DNA of 49,760 bases from an uncultured beta proteobacterium (GTDB lineage: Bacteria; Pseudomonadota; Gammaproteobacteria; Burkholderiales; Burkholderiaceae_C). Below are positions 8,330 through 17,201 of the stretch, piece by piece. The notes beneath the pieces are model-generated. The model searched no databases. It had not been told where the DNA came from and saw only the letters and a list, made by a program, of their open reading frames with translations. The stretch covers positions 1-49,760 of the forward strand of contig CAIWNX010000002.1 of assembly GCA_903914175.1 (NCBI GenBank), read 5' to 3'. The first letter of the stretch is position 1; each line of letters begins with the position of its first letter. Position numbers and translations under genes: made by a program.

Positions 8330-9760
8330 ATGGCGAACGCATCAAGTCCAATCAAGCGCGTCTTGCTCATCGTGTCGGGGCTGCCCCTGATCCTGCTCGT
8401 CCTGGCCAGCGCGCTGCTGCTCTATTTCGGCATCCCGCGCAATGCCGCCGGCATGGCGGCCAAGGGGGTTTGTTCCGCCGCTTTTGTTGCGGGAAGGCCC
8501 TGGCAGAAACTCATGGCTGAAGATGTGTTGCCGGCCAGCCCGATCCTGGGGCTGATCAGCATCGACGTCGATGAAAACGCACGCAGCGTGACGGCCCGCT
8601 TCGCCGGTCTGTTTGCGCGCTCGGCGGTGCTGCTGCCGCAGCGCGGTTGTGTACTCGACCTGGCGCCATCGAAGGCCCCGACACCGCAGACCATGGCACA
8701 ACCGGAGCAGCCCTGGCCACTGGGCGAAGCAGCCGTACCGCCCGCGCAATGGGGTGCTGGCGTCGATGCCCCGGCTTTGCAAGCCATACTGGATCAGGCC
8801 TTCGTCGGCGCCGGCGACCCGGGCGCCGCCAACGCGCGCGGCGTTGCCGTCGTGCACAAAGGCCGCCTGCTGGCGCTTCGCACGGCACCCGGGTTCGCGG
8901 CCGGCACACCGTTGCACGGCTGGTCCATGAGCAAGACCGTCACCGGCATGCTGATGCACAAGCTCGCCGCCGAAACACAGTTGTCACTTGATTCGCCGGT
9001 GGTGGATGCCTTCCCGGCCGCCCGCGCGCCGGCATGGCTCGCCAGTTGGCGCGGCGATGGCCGCAAGACCATCAAGGTGTCGGACCTGCTCTACATGCGC
9101 GACGGACTGGCCAGCACCGAGGATTACCAACCCTGGGGCTCGGTGCCGCAAATGCTGTGGGGGCACGCCGACGTGGCGGCATTCGCGGCGGCTGTGCCGA
9201 GCGAGGCCGCACCCGGCACGCGCTGGCGTTACCTCAGCACCACGGCCAATCTGCTCTCAAGTGTGGCGCGTGGGCGCTTCAGCAGCGATGCCGATTACTG
9301 GGCCTATCCGGCCAAAGCCCTGTTCGATCCGATTGGCGCGCGCAGCGCCGTGCTGGAGAGCGACAGCGTGGGCAACTGGGTCGGCTCCTCCTACGTCTGG
9401 GCCAGCACCGGCGACTGGGCGCGTCTGGGCCAGTTGATGCTGAACGATGGCCGCTGGGGCCAGACCCAGGTACTGCCACTCGGCTGGCTGCAGCGCGCGG
9501 CAGCGCCTTCAACCGCGCAGGGCGAAGGCCAGGGTTACAGCGCCATGAGCTGGCGCATCGGCGACCCGCTGGCCGGCGAATGCAAGGGCCACGGATTGCC
9601 GCCGGACACGCTGGCGATGATCGGGCACTGGGGCCAGATCGTTGCCATGGTGCCCTCGCGCCAGACCGTCATCGTGCGCCTGGGCTGGACCTTCAAGCGC
9701 AGCGCGTTCGACAACTGCGCCTTGGTAGCGCAAGTGCTCAAGGCGCTGCCCCGCGAGTGA
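8330..9760 (+). CDS. Serine hydrolase, class C beta-lactamase / PBP-like fold
   Basis: A 476-residue protein with an N-terminal membrane anchor or uncleaved signal (residues ~10-33). Ser199-Met-Ser-Lys202 is the SxxK catalytic motif, and Tyr301-Leu-Ser is the likely second motif. The MGHWGQ-type segment near residue 440 takes the place of KTG, as in the EstB/6-aminohexanoate-dimer-hydrolase branch. It is therefore more likely an esterase or amidase than a true beta-lactamase. The catalytic domain faces the periplasm. Start ATG 8330 follows GAAGGGAGA. It stands alone between the C13 peptidase (divergent) and gshA (58 bp downstream). Confidence 0.85.
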   Translation: MANASSPIKRVLLIVSGLPLILLVLASALLLYFGIPRNAAGMAAKGVCSAAFVAGRPWQKLMAEDVLPASPILGLISIDVDENARSVTARFAGLFARSAVLLPQRGCVLDLAPSKAPTPQTMAQPEQPWPLGEAAVPPAQWGAGVDAPALQAILDQAFVGAGDPGAANARGVAVVHKGRLLALRTAPGFAAGTPLHGWSMSKTVTGMLMHKLAAETQLSLDSPVVDAFPAARAPAWLASWRGDGRKTIKVSDLLYMRDGLASTEDYQPWGSVPQMLWGHADVAAFAAAVPSEAAPGTRWRYLSTTANLLSSVARGRFSSDADYWAYPAKALFDPIGARSAVLESDSVGNWVGSSYVWASTGDWARLGQLMLNDGRWGQTQVLPLGWLQRAAAPSTAQGEGQGYSAMSWRIGDPLAGECKGHGLPPDTLAMIGHWGQIVAMVPSRQTVIVRLGWTFKRSAFDNCALVAQVLKALPRE

Positions 9761-9818
9761 CATTGCGCCATTGCTGCCATACTGCGACCCTGGTAAAAAC
9801 CTTGGAAAGCCAGTATCG

Positions 9819-11375
9819 ATGTTGAAGTTCACCTGCTGTGACGCAGTCCAGCAATTTTCCTCCGGTTGTCAGGCGCAGGTGCTGCGCGGTATCACGCGCG
9901 GCTACGAGCGCGAATGCCTGCGCGTCGACGCGGCCGCCCATCTGGCCACGACAGTCCACCCGCACGCGCTGGGCTCCAAGCTGACACACCCCTGGATCAC
10001 CACCGATTATTCGGAAGCACTGCTGGAATTCATCACGCCACCGTCTCAAGACCCGCAACAACCGCTGCGCTTCCTGCACGACATTCACCGTTTTGTGGCG
10101 CCGCAACTCCAGGGCGAAGTGATGTGGGCCAGTTCCATGCCGTGCATGCTGGGACCCGACAGCGAAATCCCGATCGCCAACTACGGCAACTCCAATGCGG
10201 CGCGCTTCAAGTATGTCTACCGCGAGGGCCTGAGCCTGCGCTATGGCCGCAAAATGCAAACGATCGCCGGCGCGCACTACAACTGGTCGCTGCCCGATGA
10301 GTTCTGGGCCGCGCTGAAGGACTGTTGTGCGGCTCCGAGCCGAACGCAAGACTATGCCAGCGAGCGCTATTTCGGACTGATCCGCAATTTTCTGCGCTAT
10401 GGCTGGCTTGTGCCCTATCTGTTTGGTGCCTCGCCGGCGCTATGCGAATCCTTTCTACAAGGGCAAGCTTCCGATTTGCCGGTGCTGACGCCGGGCACGC
10501 GTTACGGTCCCTACGCCACCAGTCTGCGCATGAGTGACCTGGGCTACCACAACCGGGCCCAGGCCAATCTGGTCGTGAGCGTCAATTCGCTCTCTGAGTA
10601 CACGCAGGCCCTGGAAGCGGCGATTCGCACGCCCGATCCGTTCTACACCGAAATCGGCGTGCACGAAGGCGCACACTGGAAGCAGCTCAATGCCAATTTA
10701 TTGCAGACCGAGAGCGAGTTCTACGCCGCGATCCGGCCCAAACGAACCGGCGCTGAACGCCCGGCCAAGGCGTTGCAAACACGCGGCGTCGAATACGTGG
10801 AAATGCGCTTGTTCGACCTCAATCCCTTCGTCGACATTGGAATCACGCCTGAGCAAGGCCACTTTGCCGACGTGCTGCTGCTGATGTGCCTGTTCCGCGA
10901 CAGCCCGCCCATCACCAGCCGCGAGCAGGCCGAAAACGACGAAAACAAGCGGCGCATCGTCAACCACGGCCGCCAGCCCGATCTGCGCTTGCTGGCGCAT
11001 AACCGCGAGCAGCCGTTCCGCCCCCTGGCGCACGAATTGTTTGACGACATGCAGCCTTTTGCCGAAATGCTGGACGCCGCTTACGGTGGCATCCAATACG
11101 TCACGGCCATGCAGGTGCTGCGCCAGCGCATCGACCAGCCTGACAGCACCCCCTCGGCCCAGGTGCTGGCCGGTGTGCGCGCGCACGGCGGCTTTGCCAA
11201 CTTCACCTTGCAGTTGTCGCAACAGCACCATGCAAGCCTGCTGGCACAGCCGCTGGACGCGCTCGCCCACACCCGATTCGGGGCCAGCGTGCAAACTTCC
11301 TGGCAGGACCAGCAAAGACTGGAGGCGCAGGACCAGGGCAGCTTTGACGACTACGTGGCGCGCTACTACGCCTGA
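9819..11375 (+). CDS. gshA: Glutamate-cysteine ligase
   Basis: Starting at ATG 9819, after GGAAAG, gives 518 residues, the same length as E. coli GshA. An upstream in-frame start at 9771 would add 16 residues and is less likely. The protein catalyses ATP-dependent formation of gamma-glutamylcysteine, the first and rate-limiting step of glutathione synthesis in the cytoplasm. Diagnostic segments include the N-terminal GITRGYERECLR, the TTDYSEALLEFITPP glutamate/metal-binding region, ASSMPCMLGPD, IGVHEGAHWKQLNAN and VEYVEMRLFDLNPF. This is the proteobacterial GshA type, not the plant type. The second pathway gene, gshB, is not in the window. Confidence 0.93.
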   Translation: MLKFTCCDAVQQFSSGCQAQVLRGITRGYERECLRVDAAAHLATTVHPHALGSKLTHPWITTDYSEALLEFITPPSQDPQQPLRFLHDIHRFVAPQLQGEVMWASSMPCMLGPDSEIPIANYGNSNAARFKYVYREGLSLRYGRKMQTIAGAHYNWSLPDEFWAALKDCCAAPSRTQDYASERYFGLIRNFLRYGWLVPYLFGASPALCESFLQGQASDLPVLTPGTRYGPYATSLRMSDLGYHNRAQANLVVSVNSLSEYTQALEAAIRTPDPFYTEIGVHEGAHWKQLNANLLQTESEFYAAIRPKRTGAERPAKALQTRGVEYVEMRLFDLNPFVDIGITPEQGHFADVLLLMCLFRDSPPITSREQAENDENKRRIVNHGRQPDLRLLAHNREQPFRPLAHELFDDMQPFAEMLDAAYGGIQYVTAMQVLRQRIDQPDSTPSAQVLAGVRAHGGFANFTLQLSQQHHASLLAQPLDALAHTRFGASVQTSWQDQQRLEAQDQGSFDDYVARYYA

Positions 11376-11379
11376 AAAC

Positions 11380-11428
11380 AACACTTGGCCGGCGCCGATA
11401 CGGAAAATTTCAGCCCTGGACAAGTGTT
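11380..11428. repeat. Inverted repeat upstream of ccmA
   Basis: AACACTTG at 11380-11387 is perfectly inverted as CAAGTGTT at 11421-11428, separated by 33 bp, in the gap between gshA and the ccm operon. It could be an RNA stem after gshA or an operator pair; the sequence does not decide. No convincing -35/-10 pair with normal spacing was found further down, although TAAAAT at 11505-11510 could be a -10. Confidence 0.35.
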
Positions 11429-11540
11429 TCCTGCGCTGGATCAAGCCAGCCACCGTGTCAGTCGTAAAGTTTTGTCAAGCCACAAGAAAAACGAAGGCGT
11501 CCCGTAAAATCGGCCGACTATATTTGTCTCAGATCAAGCA

Positions 11541-12173
11541 TTGAATACCGCCCCGTCCCTTTCGTTTTCCAAGCTGGGTTGCAGTCGGGGCGGACGCCAA
11601 CTTTTTCAGGGTGTTGACTGCCGGCTCGAAGCCGGCCGCTGGCTTTATGTGGCTGGCGCCAACGGCGTCGGCAAGACCAGCATGCTGCGCATGGTGTGCG
11701 GGCTGGCGCCGGTCGAGTCCGGCCAGATTTTCTGGAACGACCAGCCGATCCAGGCGCAACGCGACGCCTACCGGCAAGACCTTTGCTACCTGGGCCATCT
11801 CAATGCGCTGCAGGAATCCATGACCGTCAACGAGAACCTGATCTTCACCGCAGCCCTGGGCGGCGTCGCCCCGGAGCCAGGGCAGATCGACTCGGTACTG
11901 ACGCACTTCGGCGTGCGCGGGCGCGGCGCGCAGTTGGTGCGCCATCTCTCGCAAGGGCAAAAGCGCCGCGTCGCGCTGTCGCGCCTGGCGCTGAGCCAGG
12001 CCCGCCTGTGGGTGCTGGACGAACCTTTTGTTGCGATGGACGAAGCGGGGGTGCGCATGCTGGCTGATCTGATTGCGGCGCACCTGACCAAGGGCGGCCT
12101 CACCGTGCTGACCAGCCACCAAGTGGTGCCGATCGGCAATATTGCCCCTCAAATGCTGGAGCTGCGCGCATGA
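11541..12173 (+). CDS. ccmA: Heme exporter ATP-binding protein CcmA
   Basis: A 210-residue ABC ATPase that, with CcmB, powers release of heme-loaded CcmE from CcmC in System I cytochrome c maturation. Walker A GANGVGKT is at residues 39-46, the signature LSQGQKRR at 136-143 and Walker B RLWVLDEP at 155-162. The start appears to be TTG 11541: the frame is closed upstream by TAA 11505-11507 and no ATG or GTG lies between that stop and residue 1, while the next ATG falls after Walker A. No good Shine-Dalgarno is visible, so initiation may be weak. First gene of the ccm operon; the next gene overlaps by four bases. Confidence 0.93.
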   Translation: MNTAPSLSFSKLGCSRGGRQLFQGVDCRLEAGRWLYVAGANGVGKTSMLRMVCGLAPVESGQIFWNDQPIQAQRDAYRQDLCYLGHLNALQESMTVNENLIFTAALGGVAPEPGQIDSVLTHFGVRGRGAQLVRHLSQGQKRRVALSRLALSQARLWVLDEPFVAMDEAGVRMLADLIAAHLTKGGLTVLTSHQVVPIGNIAPQMLELRA

Positions 12174-12853
12174 AGAAGCTTGGTTTGGCAAGCGTGATGC
12201 TCGCGCTGATGCGGCGCGAGTTTGCGGTGGCGCTGCGGCAAAAGGGCGAAGTGCTGACGCCGCTGGTGTTCTTCGTGGTGGTGGCCAGCCTGTTCCCGCT
12301 CGGCGTCGGCCCCGAATCCGCCTTGCTACTGCGCATGGCACCGGGCGTGCTGTGGGTCAGCGCCTTGCTGGCGGCCATGCTGTCGCTGCAACGTTTGTTT
12401 GCCACCGACTACATTGACGGCTCGCTCGAACAGATGGCGCTCTCGAGTACGCCGCTGGGCCTGCTGGTCGTCGCCAAAGCCTTGTCGCACTTTCTGCTCT
12501 CGGGCTTGCCACTGGTGCTGATGGCGCCGGTGCTGGGTCTGCAGTTTGGCCTGGATGGCCGCGCCCTGAGCATTCTGATGCTGACCTTGCTGCTGGGCAC
12601 ACCAACCTTGAGCCTGATTGGCAGCATCGGCGCCGCCCTGACGCTGGGCGTGCGCGGCGCAGGGGTATTGCTTTCCCTGCTGATTCTGCCGTTGTATATT
12701 CCGGTCCTGATCTTTGGCGCCGGCGCCGTGGAAGCCGACGCCGCCGGACTCGGTTTTGGCGGTCACCTGTCCTTGCTGGCAGCCTTGTTTGTACTCTCCG
12801 TCTTTTTTGCGCCTTTGGCCACGACGACAGCCTTGAGGATTTCCCTGGAATGA
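12170..12853 (+). CDS. ccmB: Heme exporter protein CcmB
   Basis: A 227-residue membrane protein with about six transmembrane segments, the permease partner of CcmA. Family features include the cytoplasmic N-terminal RREFAVALRQKGEVL stretch, the FATDYIDGSLEQMALS segment and the long hydrophobic LGTPTLSLIGSIGAALTLG region. Length matches the family (about 220 residues). Overlaps ccmA and ccmC by four bases each, so the three are translationally coupled. Confidence 0.93.
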   Translation: MKKLGLASVMLALMRREFAVALRQKGEVLTPLVFFVVVASLFPLGVGPESALLLRMAPGVLWVSALLAAMLSLQRLFATDYIDGSLEQMALSSTPLGLLVVAKALSHFLLSGLPLVLMAPVLGLQFGLDGRALSILMLTLLLGTPTLSLIGSIGAALTLGVRGAGVLLSLLILPLYIPVLIFGAGAVEADAAGLGFGGHLSLLAALFVLSVFFAPLATTTALRISLE

Positions 12854-13590
12854 ATACACGCGTGATTCACTGGTTCAAGTTCTCCTCGCCGCAGAACTTC
12901 TACAACCTGGCCGGCCGCATGTGGCCCTGGTTTGCAACGCTGGCCACCCTGCTGACGGCTGTCGGCTTGTGGATTTCCTTCTTTGTCGCGCCGACCGACG
13001 CGCAGCAGGGCGAGGGTTACCGCATCATCTTCGTGCACGTGCCGACGTCGCAAATGTCGATGTTCATCTACATCGTGATGGCGGCCTGGGCCGGCTTTGG
13101 CCTGGCCTTCAACACCCGGCTCTCGGGCATGATGGCCTCGGCGCTGGCGCCCACTGGCGCCCTGTTCGCCTTTTTGTCGCTGGTCACTGGTGCGCTGTGG
13201 GGCAAGCCGATGTGGGGCGCCTGGTGGGTCTGGGATGCGCGGCTCACGTCCGAGTTGATCCTGCTGTTTTTGTACCTGGGCTTTCTGGCGCTGCAAGCCA
13301 GCATCGACGACCCGCGCCGCGCCGACAAGGCCTGCGCCGTGCTGGCGCTGGTGGGTGTGGTCAACGTGCCGATCATCTATTTTTCAGTCAAGTGGTGGAA
13401 CACCTTGCACCAGGGGGCTTCGGTCTCGCTGACGCGCTCGCCAACCATGGCGTCCACCATGCTGTGGGGCATGTTGATCATGGTCGTGGCCTGCTGGATG
13501 TACGCGATCACGATCGCGTTGCTGCGGGTGCGCAACATTATTCTCGAACGTGAACGTCATACGGAGTGGGTCAAACATGCACTGGAATAG
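12850..13590 (+). CDS. ccmC: Heme exporter / heme-handling protein CcmC
   Basis: A 246-residue integral membrane protein of the heme-handling family. It holds the tryptophan-rich periplasmic motif WWVWDARLTSE at residues 125-135. The flanking conserved histidines, in FVHVP (His63) and in the WWNTLHQGAS segment, are the usual axial ligands. CcmC loads heme covalently onto CcmE. Six hydrophobic segments are seen. It overlaps ccmB by four bases, and its end runs past the start of the small ccmD gene. Confidence 0.94.
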   Translation: MNTRVIHWFKFSSPQNFYNLAGRMWPWFATLATLLTAVGLWISFFVAPTDAQQGEGYRIIFVHVPTSQMSMFIYIVMAAWAGFGLAFNTRLSGMMASALAPTGALFAFLSLVTGALWGKPMWGAWWVWDARLTSELILLFLYLGFLALQASIDDPRRADKACAVLALVGVVNVPIIYFSVKWWNTLHQGASVSLTRSPTMASTMLWGMLIMVVACWMYAITIALLRVRNIILERERHTEWVKHALE

Positions 13591-13756
13591 CGTTTCCGAA
13601 TTTTTTGCCATGGGCGGCTATGGCCTCTACGTCTGGGGCAGTTTCGGCCTGACGGCCGTGGTCGTGGTCGGCGAAGTGCTGTTGCTGCGTGCCCGGCGCA
13701 AGGCCATCCTGCAAGAGTTGCGCACTGAACTCCTTTCCGAAAGCAATCCCTCATGA
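13577..13756 (+). CDS. ccmD: Heme exporter protein CcmD
   Basis: A 59-residue protein with one transmembrane helix (about residues 17-38) followed by a basic cytoplasmic tail [12 protein letters not shown], the usual form of CcmD. It helps release holo-CcmE from CcmC and CcmAB. The ATG at 13577 lies inside the end of ccmC; the N-terminal [16 protein letters not shown] matches the family, in which an F-x-MGGYG-x-Y motif is conserved. It overlaps ccmE by four bases. Confidence 0.9.
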   Translation: MHWNSVSEFFAMGGYGLYVWGSFGLTAVVVVGEVLLLRARRKAILQELRTELLSESNPS

Positions 13757-14196
13757 AACCCCGTCACAAACGCGCTGCCATCATCTTTGGCGCCCTGCTC
13801 GCCCTGGGCATTGCCGCCTACTTCGTCCTCAACGCCTTCCAGAGCAATCTGGTGTTCTTCTTCTCGCCAACGCAGGTTGCTGCCGGCGAGGCGCCCAAGG
13901 GCCGGACCTTTCGCATTGGCGGTCTGGTCAAGGAAGGCTCCGTCAAACGCGACAACCTGACCGTGTCCTTTGTTGTGACCGATACTGCCAAGGAAGTGCC
14001 GACGACTTACACCGGCATCCTGCCCGACCTGTTCAAGGAAGGCAAAGGCGTGGTGGCACAAGGCAAGTTTGACGCCAACGGCAAGTTTGTCGCGACCGAG
14101 GTTCTGGCCAAGCACGACGAGAACTACATGCCGCCCGAGGCCAAGGCCGCGCTCGACCAGGCCCAGATTCAAAAGACCATCAAGTCACTTAAATAA
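13753..14196 (+). CDS. ccmE: Periplasmic heme chaperone CcmE
   Basis: A 147-residue membrane-anchored heme chaperone. It has an N-terminal anchor (residues ~8-28) and an OB-fold beta-barrel domain. The motif HDENY has His121 as the residue that binds heme covalently and Tyr125 as the axial ligand, as in the E. coli protein. It receives heme from CcmC and passes it to CcmF/CcmH. The downstream gap of 52 bp holds a GGGGACAG-type hairpin before ccmF, the only break in an otherwise overlapping gene series. Confidence 0.94.
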   Translation: MKPRHKRAAIIFGALLALGIAAYFVLNAFQSNLVFFFSPTQVAAGEAPKGRTFRIGGLVKEGSVKRDNLTVSFVVTDTAKEVPTTYTGILPDLFKEGKGVVAQGKFDANGKFVATEVLAKHDENYMPPEAKAALDQAQIQKTIKSLK

Positions 14197-14201
14197 CATC
14201 T

Positions 14202-14231
14202 TTGGGGACAGACCTTTAGCGCTGTCCCCAA
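14202..14231. repeat. GGGGACAG/CTGTCCCC palindrome inside the ccm operon
   Basis: TTGGGGACAG (14202-14211) and CTGTCCCCAA (14222-14231) form a perfect 10-bp stem with a 10-nt loop in the ccmE-ccmF gap. There is no T-tract, so it is not an intrinsic terminator. Related arms recur at 34423 and in the tandem repeat at 34481. As RNA it could stabilise the upstream message or tune expression of the ccmA-E and ccmF-I halves. Confidence 0.75.
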
Positions 14232-14248
14232 CTGATTAGGAGAACACC

Positions 14249-16213
14249 ATGATTCCTGAAATTGGTCACTTTGCATTGATTCTGGCCCTCTTTGTGGCGC
14301 TGGCCCTCGGTACGCTGGGCGTCATCGGCGGTCAGCAGGGACGCGCCGACTGGATGGCGCTGGCACGACCGGGCGCGCAGGCGCTTTGGCTGCTGGCGGT
14401 CATTTCCTTTGGCTGCCTGACCTACGCCTTCTTCACCAACGACTTCTCGGTCTCGTATGTGGCGCAGCATTCCAACACCAAGCTGCCCGACATCTACCGC
14501 ATCGCCGGCGTCTGGGGTGGCCACGAAGGTTCGCTGCTGCTGTGGTTCGTGATGCTGTGCACCTGGATGATGGCGGTGTCGCTGTTCTCACGCCAACTGC
14601 CTGATGTCATGGTGTCGCGCGTGCTGGCAGTGCTGGCGCTGGTGGCGGTGGGCTTTTTGCTGTTCATGCTGATCACCTCCAACCCGTTCCTGCGCCTGGC
14701 CGAAATTCCGGCGGAAGGGCGCGACCTGAACCCGCTGTTGCAGGACCCGGGCCTGGTGTTTCATCCGCCCATGCTGTACATGGGCTATGTCGGCATGGCC
14801 GTTCCCTTTGCGTTCTCGATTGCGGCTCTGCTCAACGGCCGACTCGACGCCGCTTGGGCACGCTGGACGCGGCCTTGGGCCACTGCAGCCTGGATCTGCC
14901 TGACCATCGGCATTGCCATGGGTTCCTGGTGGGCGTATTACGAACTGGGTTGGGGTGGCTGGTGGTTTTGGGACCCGGTTGAAAACGCATCTTTCCTGCC
15001 CTGGCTGGTCGGCTCGGCGCTGATCCATTCTCTAGCCGTGACAGAAAAGCGCGGCTTGTTTCGCAGCTGGACCATCATGCTGTCGATCATCGGTTTTTCG
15101 CTCAGCCTGCTGGGAACCTTCCTGGTTCGCTCGGGCGTGCTGACGTCCGTCCACGCCTTTGCCACCGACCCCAAACGCGGCGTCTTCATCCTGCTGTTTC
15201 TGGCCGCCGTGGTCGGCGGTTCGCTCACGCTTTTCGCGGCACGTTCCGGCAAAGTGCGCTCAGGCGGCGCCTTCTCGTTGATCTCGCGCGAAACCTTTCT
15301 GCTGGTCAACAACGTGCTGCTGACCACCGCCGCCGCCGCCGTGCTGCTGGGCACGCTGTACCCGCTGATCATCGACGCGCTCAATCTGGGCAAGCTCTCG
15401 GTGGGCCCGCCCTATTTCAATGCCGTGTTCGCACCCATCATGCTGCCGGTGCTGTTCTTCATGGTGGTGGGCTCGTTTGCACGCTGGAAGAACGACAGCG
15501 TGGCCGAACTGGCCAAAAAACTCGGCCCGGTCGCTGCCATATCCGTGCTGCTGGGCTGCAGCGCACCGCTGCTGGCCGGCCCCTGGTCCTGGCTGGTGGC
15601 GCTCGCGCTGTCACTGGTATTCTGGATCGTGCTGACATCGCTGCAACACATCTACCGCCAGCTCAAGGGTACGAGCAACTGGCGGGTCATCCCGCTGGCC
15701 TATTGGGGCATGCACCTGGCGCACATCGGCATTGCGATCTGCGTTGTCGGCATCACCATGGTCAAGGGTTATGAAACCGAAAAAGACGTGCGCATGGCGG
15801 TTGGCGACACGGTCGAAGTGGGAGGCTATACCTTCCGCCTGAAGGGCATCAGCGAGGTGCCTGGCCCGAACTACACGGCTGATCGCGGTGTCGTCGAACT
15901 GATCAAGAACGGCAAGCTGCTGCGCACGCTGGAGCCCGAGAAGCGGACCTATTTCTCCTCCACCATGCCGATGACCGAAACCGCCATCGACAGCAATCTG
16001 GTTCGCGACGTCTATGTGGCACTCGGTGAACGGCTGGAAGACGGCGCAACACCGGCCTGGGCGATGCGGGTCTACCACAAGCCCTTTGTCACCTGGATCT
16101 GGTACGGCAGTCTGCTGATGGCGGTCGGTGGCGCCCTGGCGGCGCTGGACCGGCGCTACCGCCGTAAAGCGGTAGCCACGGCGCCAACCCATGCGAAGGG
16201 AGTTGCGGCATGA
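14249..16213 (+). CDS. ccmF: Cytochrome c heme lyase subunit CcmF
   Basis: A 654-residue polytopic membrane protein with more than a dozen hydrophobic segments, the usual CcmF size. The WWD domain is at residues 238-249 (WWFWDPVENASF), with SHFHPPMLYMGY-like and HxLAVTEKRG histidine regions on either side that coordinate heme. CcmF reduces and ligates heme from holo-CcmE to the CXXCH motif of apocytochrome c together with CcmH and CcmI. Good Shine-Dalgarno AGGAGA before ATG 14249. The next gene overlaps by four bases. Confidence 0.95.
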   Translation: MIPEIGHFALILALFVALALGTLGVIGGQQGRADWMALARPGAQALWLLAVISFGCLTYAFFTNDFSVSYVAQHSNTKLPDIYRIAGVWGGHEGSLLLWFVMLCTWMMAVSLFSRQLPDVMVSRVLAVLALVAVGFLLFMLITSNPFLRLAEIPAEGRDLNPLLQDPGLVFHPPMLYMGYVGMAVPFAFSIAALLNGRLDAAWARWTRPWATAAWICLTIGIAMGSWWAYYELGWGGWWFWDPVENASFLPWLVGSALIHSLAVTEKRGLFRSWTIMLSIIGFSLSLLGTFLVRSGVLTSVHAFATDPKRGVFILLFLAAVVGGSLTLFAARSGKVRSGGAFSLISRETFLLVNNVLLTTAAAAVLLGTLYPLIIDALNLGKLSVGPPYFNAVFAPIMLPVLFFMVVGSFARWKNDSVAELAKKLGPVAAISVLLGCSAPLLAGPWSWLVALALSLVFWIVLTSLQHIYRQLKGTSNWRVIPLAYWGMHLAHIGIAICVVGITMVKGYETEKDVRMAVGDTVEVGGYTFRLKGISEVPGPNYTADRGVVELIKNGKLLRTLEPEKRTYFSSTMPMTETAIDSNLVRDVYVALGERLEDGATPAWAMRVYHKPFVTWIWYGSLLMAVGGALAALDRRYRRKAVATAPTHAKGVAA

Positions 16214-16737
16214 AGATGAAGGCATTGATTCCGCTCGGACTCTTTGCAGTTCTGGTGGCGTTTCTGGCGGTCGGCCTGACACGTGACCCGCATGAGATTC
16301 CCTCACCCCTGATCGGCAAGCCCGCGCCGCTGTTCACGGCGCCGCAACTGAAATCGCCCGGTCAGCAGTTTGCCGCGAAGGACATGCTGGGCAAGGTCTG
16401 GCTCCTCAACACCTGGGCTTCGTGGTGCGTGGCCTGCCGCCAGGAACATCCGATCCTGGTGGAGTTTGCCAAGACCAAGACCATTCCTGTCATCGGGCTC
16501 GATTACAAGGACCAGAACACGGAAGGTCTGAAGTGGCTGGCAAGCTATGGCGACCCCTATGACCTGTCGGTGACTGATCGCGATGGTCGCATCGGCATTG
16601 ACTTTGGTGTCTACGGAGTGCCGGAAAGCTTTCTGATCGACAAGGCTGGCGTCATCCGTTACAAGCAAATCGGTCCGATCACGGAAGAGGCGCTGCGCGA
16701 CAAGATCCTGCCACTGGTACGGGAGCTGCAAAAATGA
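16210..16737 (+). CDS. ccmG: Thiol:disulfide interchange protein CcmG/DsbE
   Basis: A 175-residue membrane-anchored thioredoxin-like protein. The anchor is at residues ~7-23 and the active site WCVAC has Cys73 and Cys76. The family-specific GVYGVPESFLIDKAG segment with the cis-proline follows. It keeps the CXXCH cysteines of apocytochrome c, or the CcmH cysteines, reduced in the periplasm. Overlaps ccmF and ccmH by four bases each. Confidence 0.94.
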   Translation: MKMKALIPLGLFAVLVAFLAVGLTRDPHEIPSPLIGKPAPLFTAPQLKSPGQQFAAKDMLGKVWLLNTWASWCVACRQEHPILVEFAKTKTIPVIGLDYKDQNTEGLKWLASYGDPYDLSVTDRDGRIGIDFGVYGVPESFLIDKAGVIRYKQIGPITEEALRDKILPLVRELQK

Positions 16738-17201
16738 AATACGCCCTGGCACTGATTCTGGCGCTGCACTGCGCCCTCTCGTCATGGGCCGGCGAAGCGG
16801 TACCGCTGGCCGAAGACCCGGTGGTTGAGCAGCGCATGATCGCCATCTCCGAAGAACTGCGTTGCCTGGTTTGCCAGAACGAGTCGCTGGCCGGTTCGCG
16901 TGCCGACCTGGCGCAGGATTTGCGCCGCGAACTGCGCACCCTGGTCAAGGCCAACAAGAGCGACGCCGAAATCAAGGAGTACCTGGTCAGCCGCTACGGC
17001 GATTTCGTGCTCTACAAGCCGCCTTTCAAACCGGTCACATGGATGCTCTGGTTCGGCCCTTTCATGCTGCTGGTTGCTGCCATCGTGGTGCTGGTGCGCA
17101 CCGTGCGGCGCAACCAGCGTGGCGCGACACCGGCCGCACTTGATCCGGACCAGCGCAAAAAAGCGCAGGCTCTTCTCAAAGATACGGGAACTCCCTCATG
17201 A
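16734..17201 (+). CDS. ccmH: Cytochrome c-type biogenesis protein CcmH
   Basis: A 155-residue protein with a signal peptide (residues 1-19), the family motif LRCLVCQNES with redox cysteines Cys44 and Cys47, and one C-terminal transmembrane helix around residues 100-122. This is the short CcmH, without the TPR part, which is encoded separately as ccmI in the next gene. It resolves disulfides on apocytochrome c at the CcmF lyase complex. Overlaps both neighbours by four bases. Confidence 0.94.
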   Translation: MKYALALILALHCALSSWAGEAVPLAEDPVVEQRMIAISEELRCLVCQNESLAGSRADLAQDLRRELRTLVKANKSDAEIKEYLVSRYGDFVLYKPPFKPVTWMLWFGPFMLLVAAIVVLVRTVRRNQRGATPAALDPDQRKKAQALLKDTGTPS

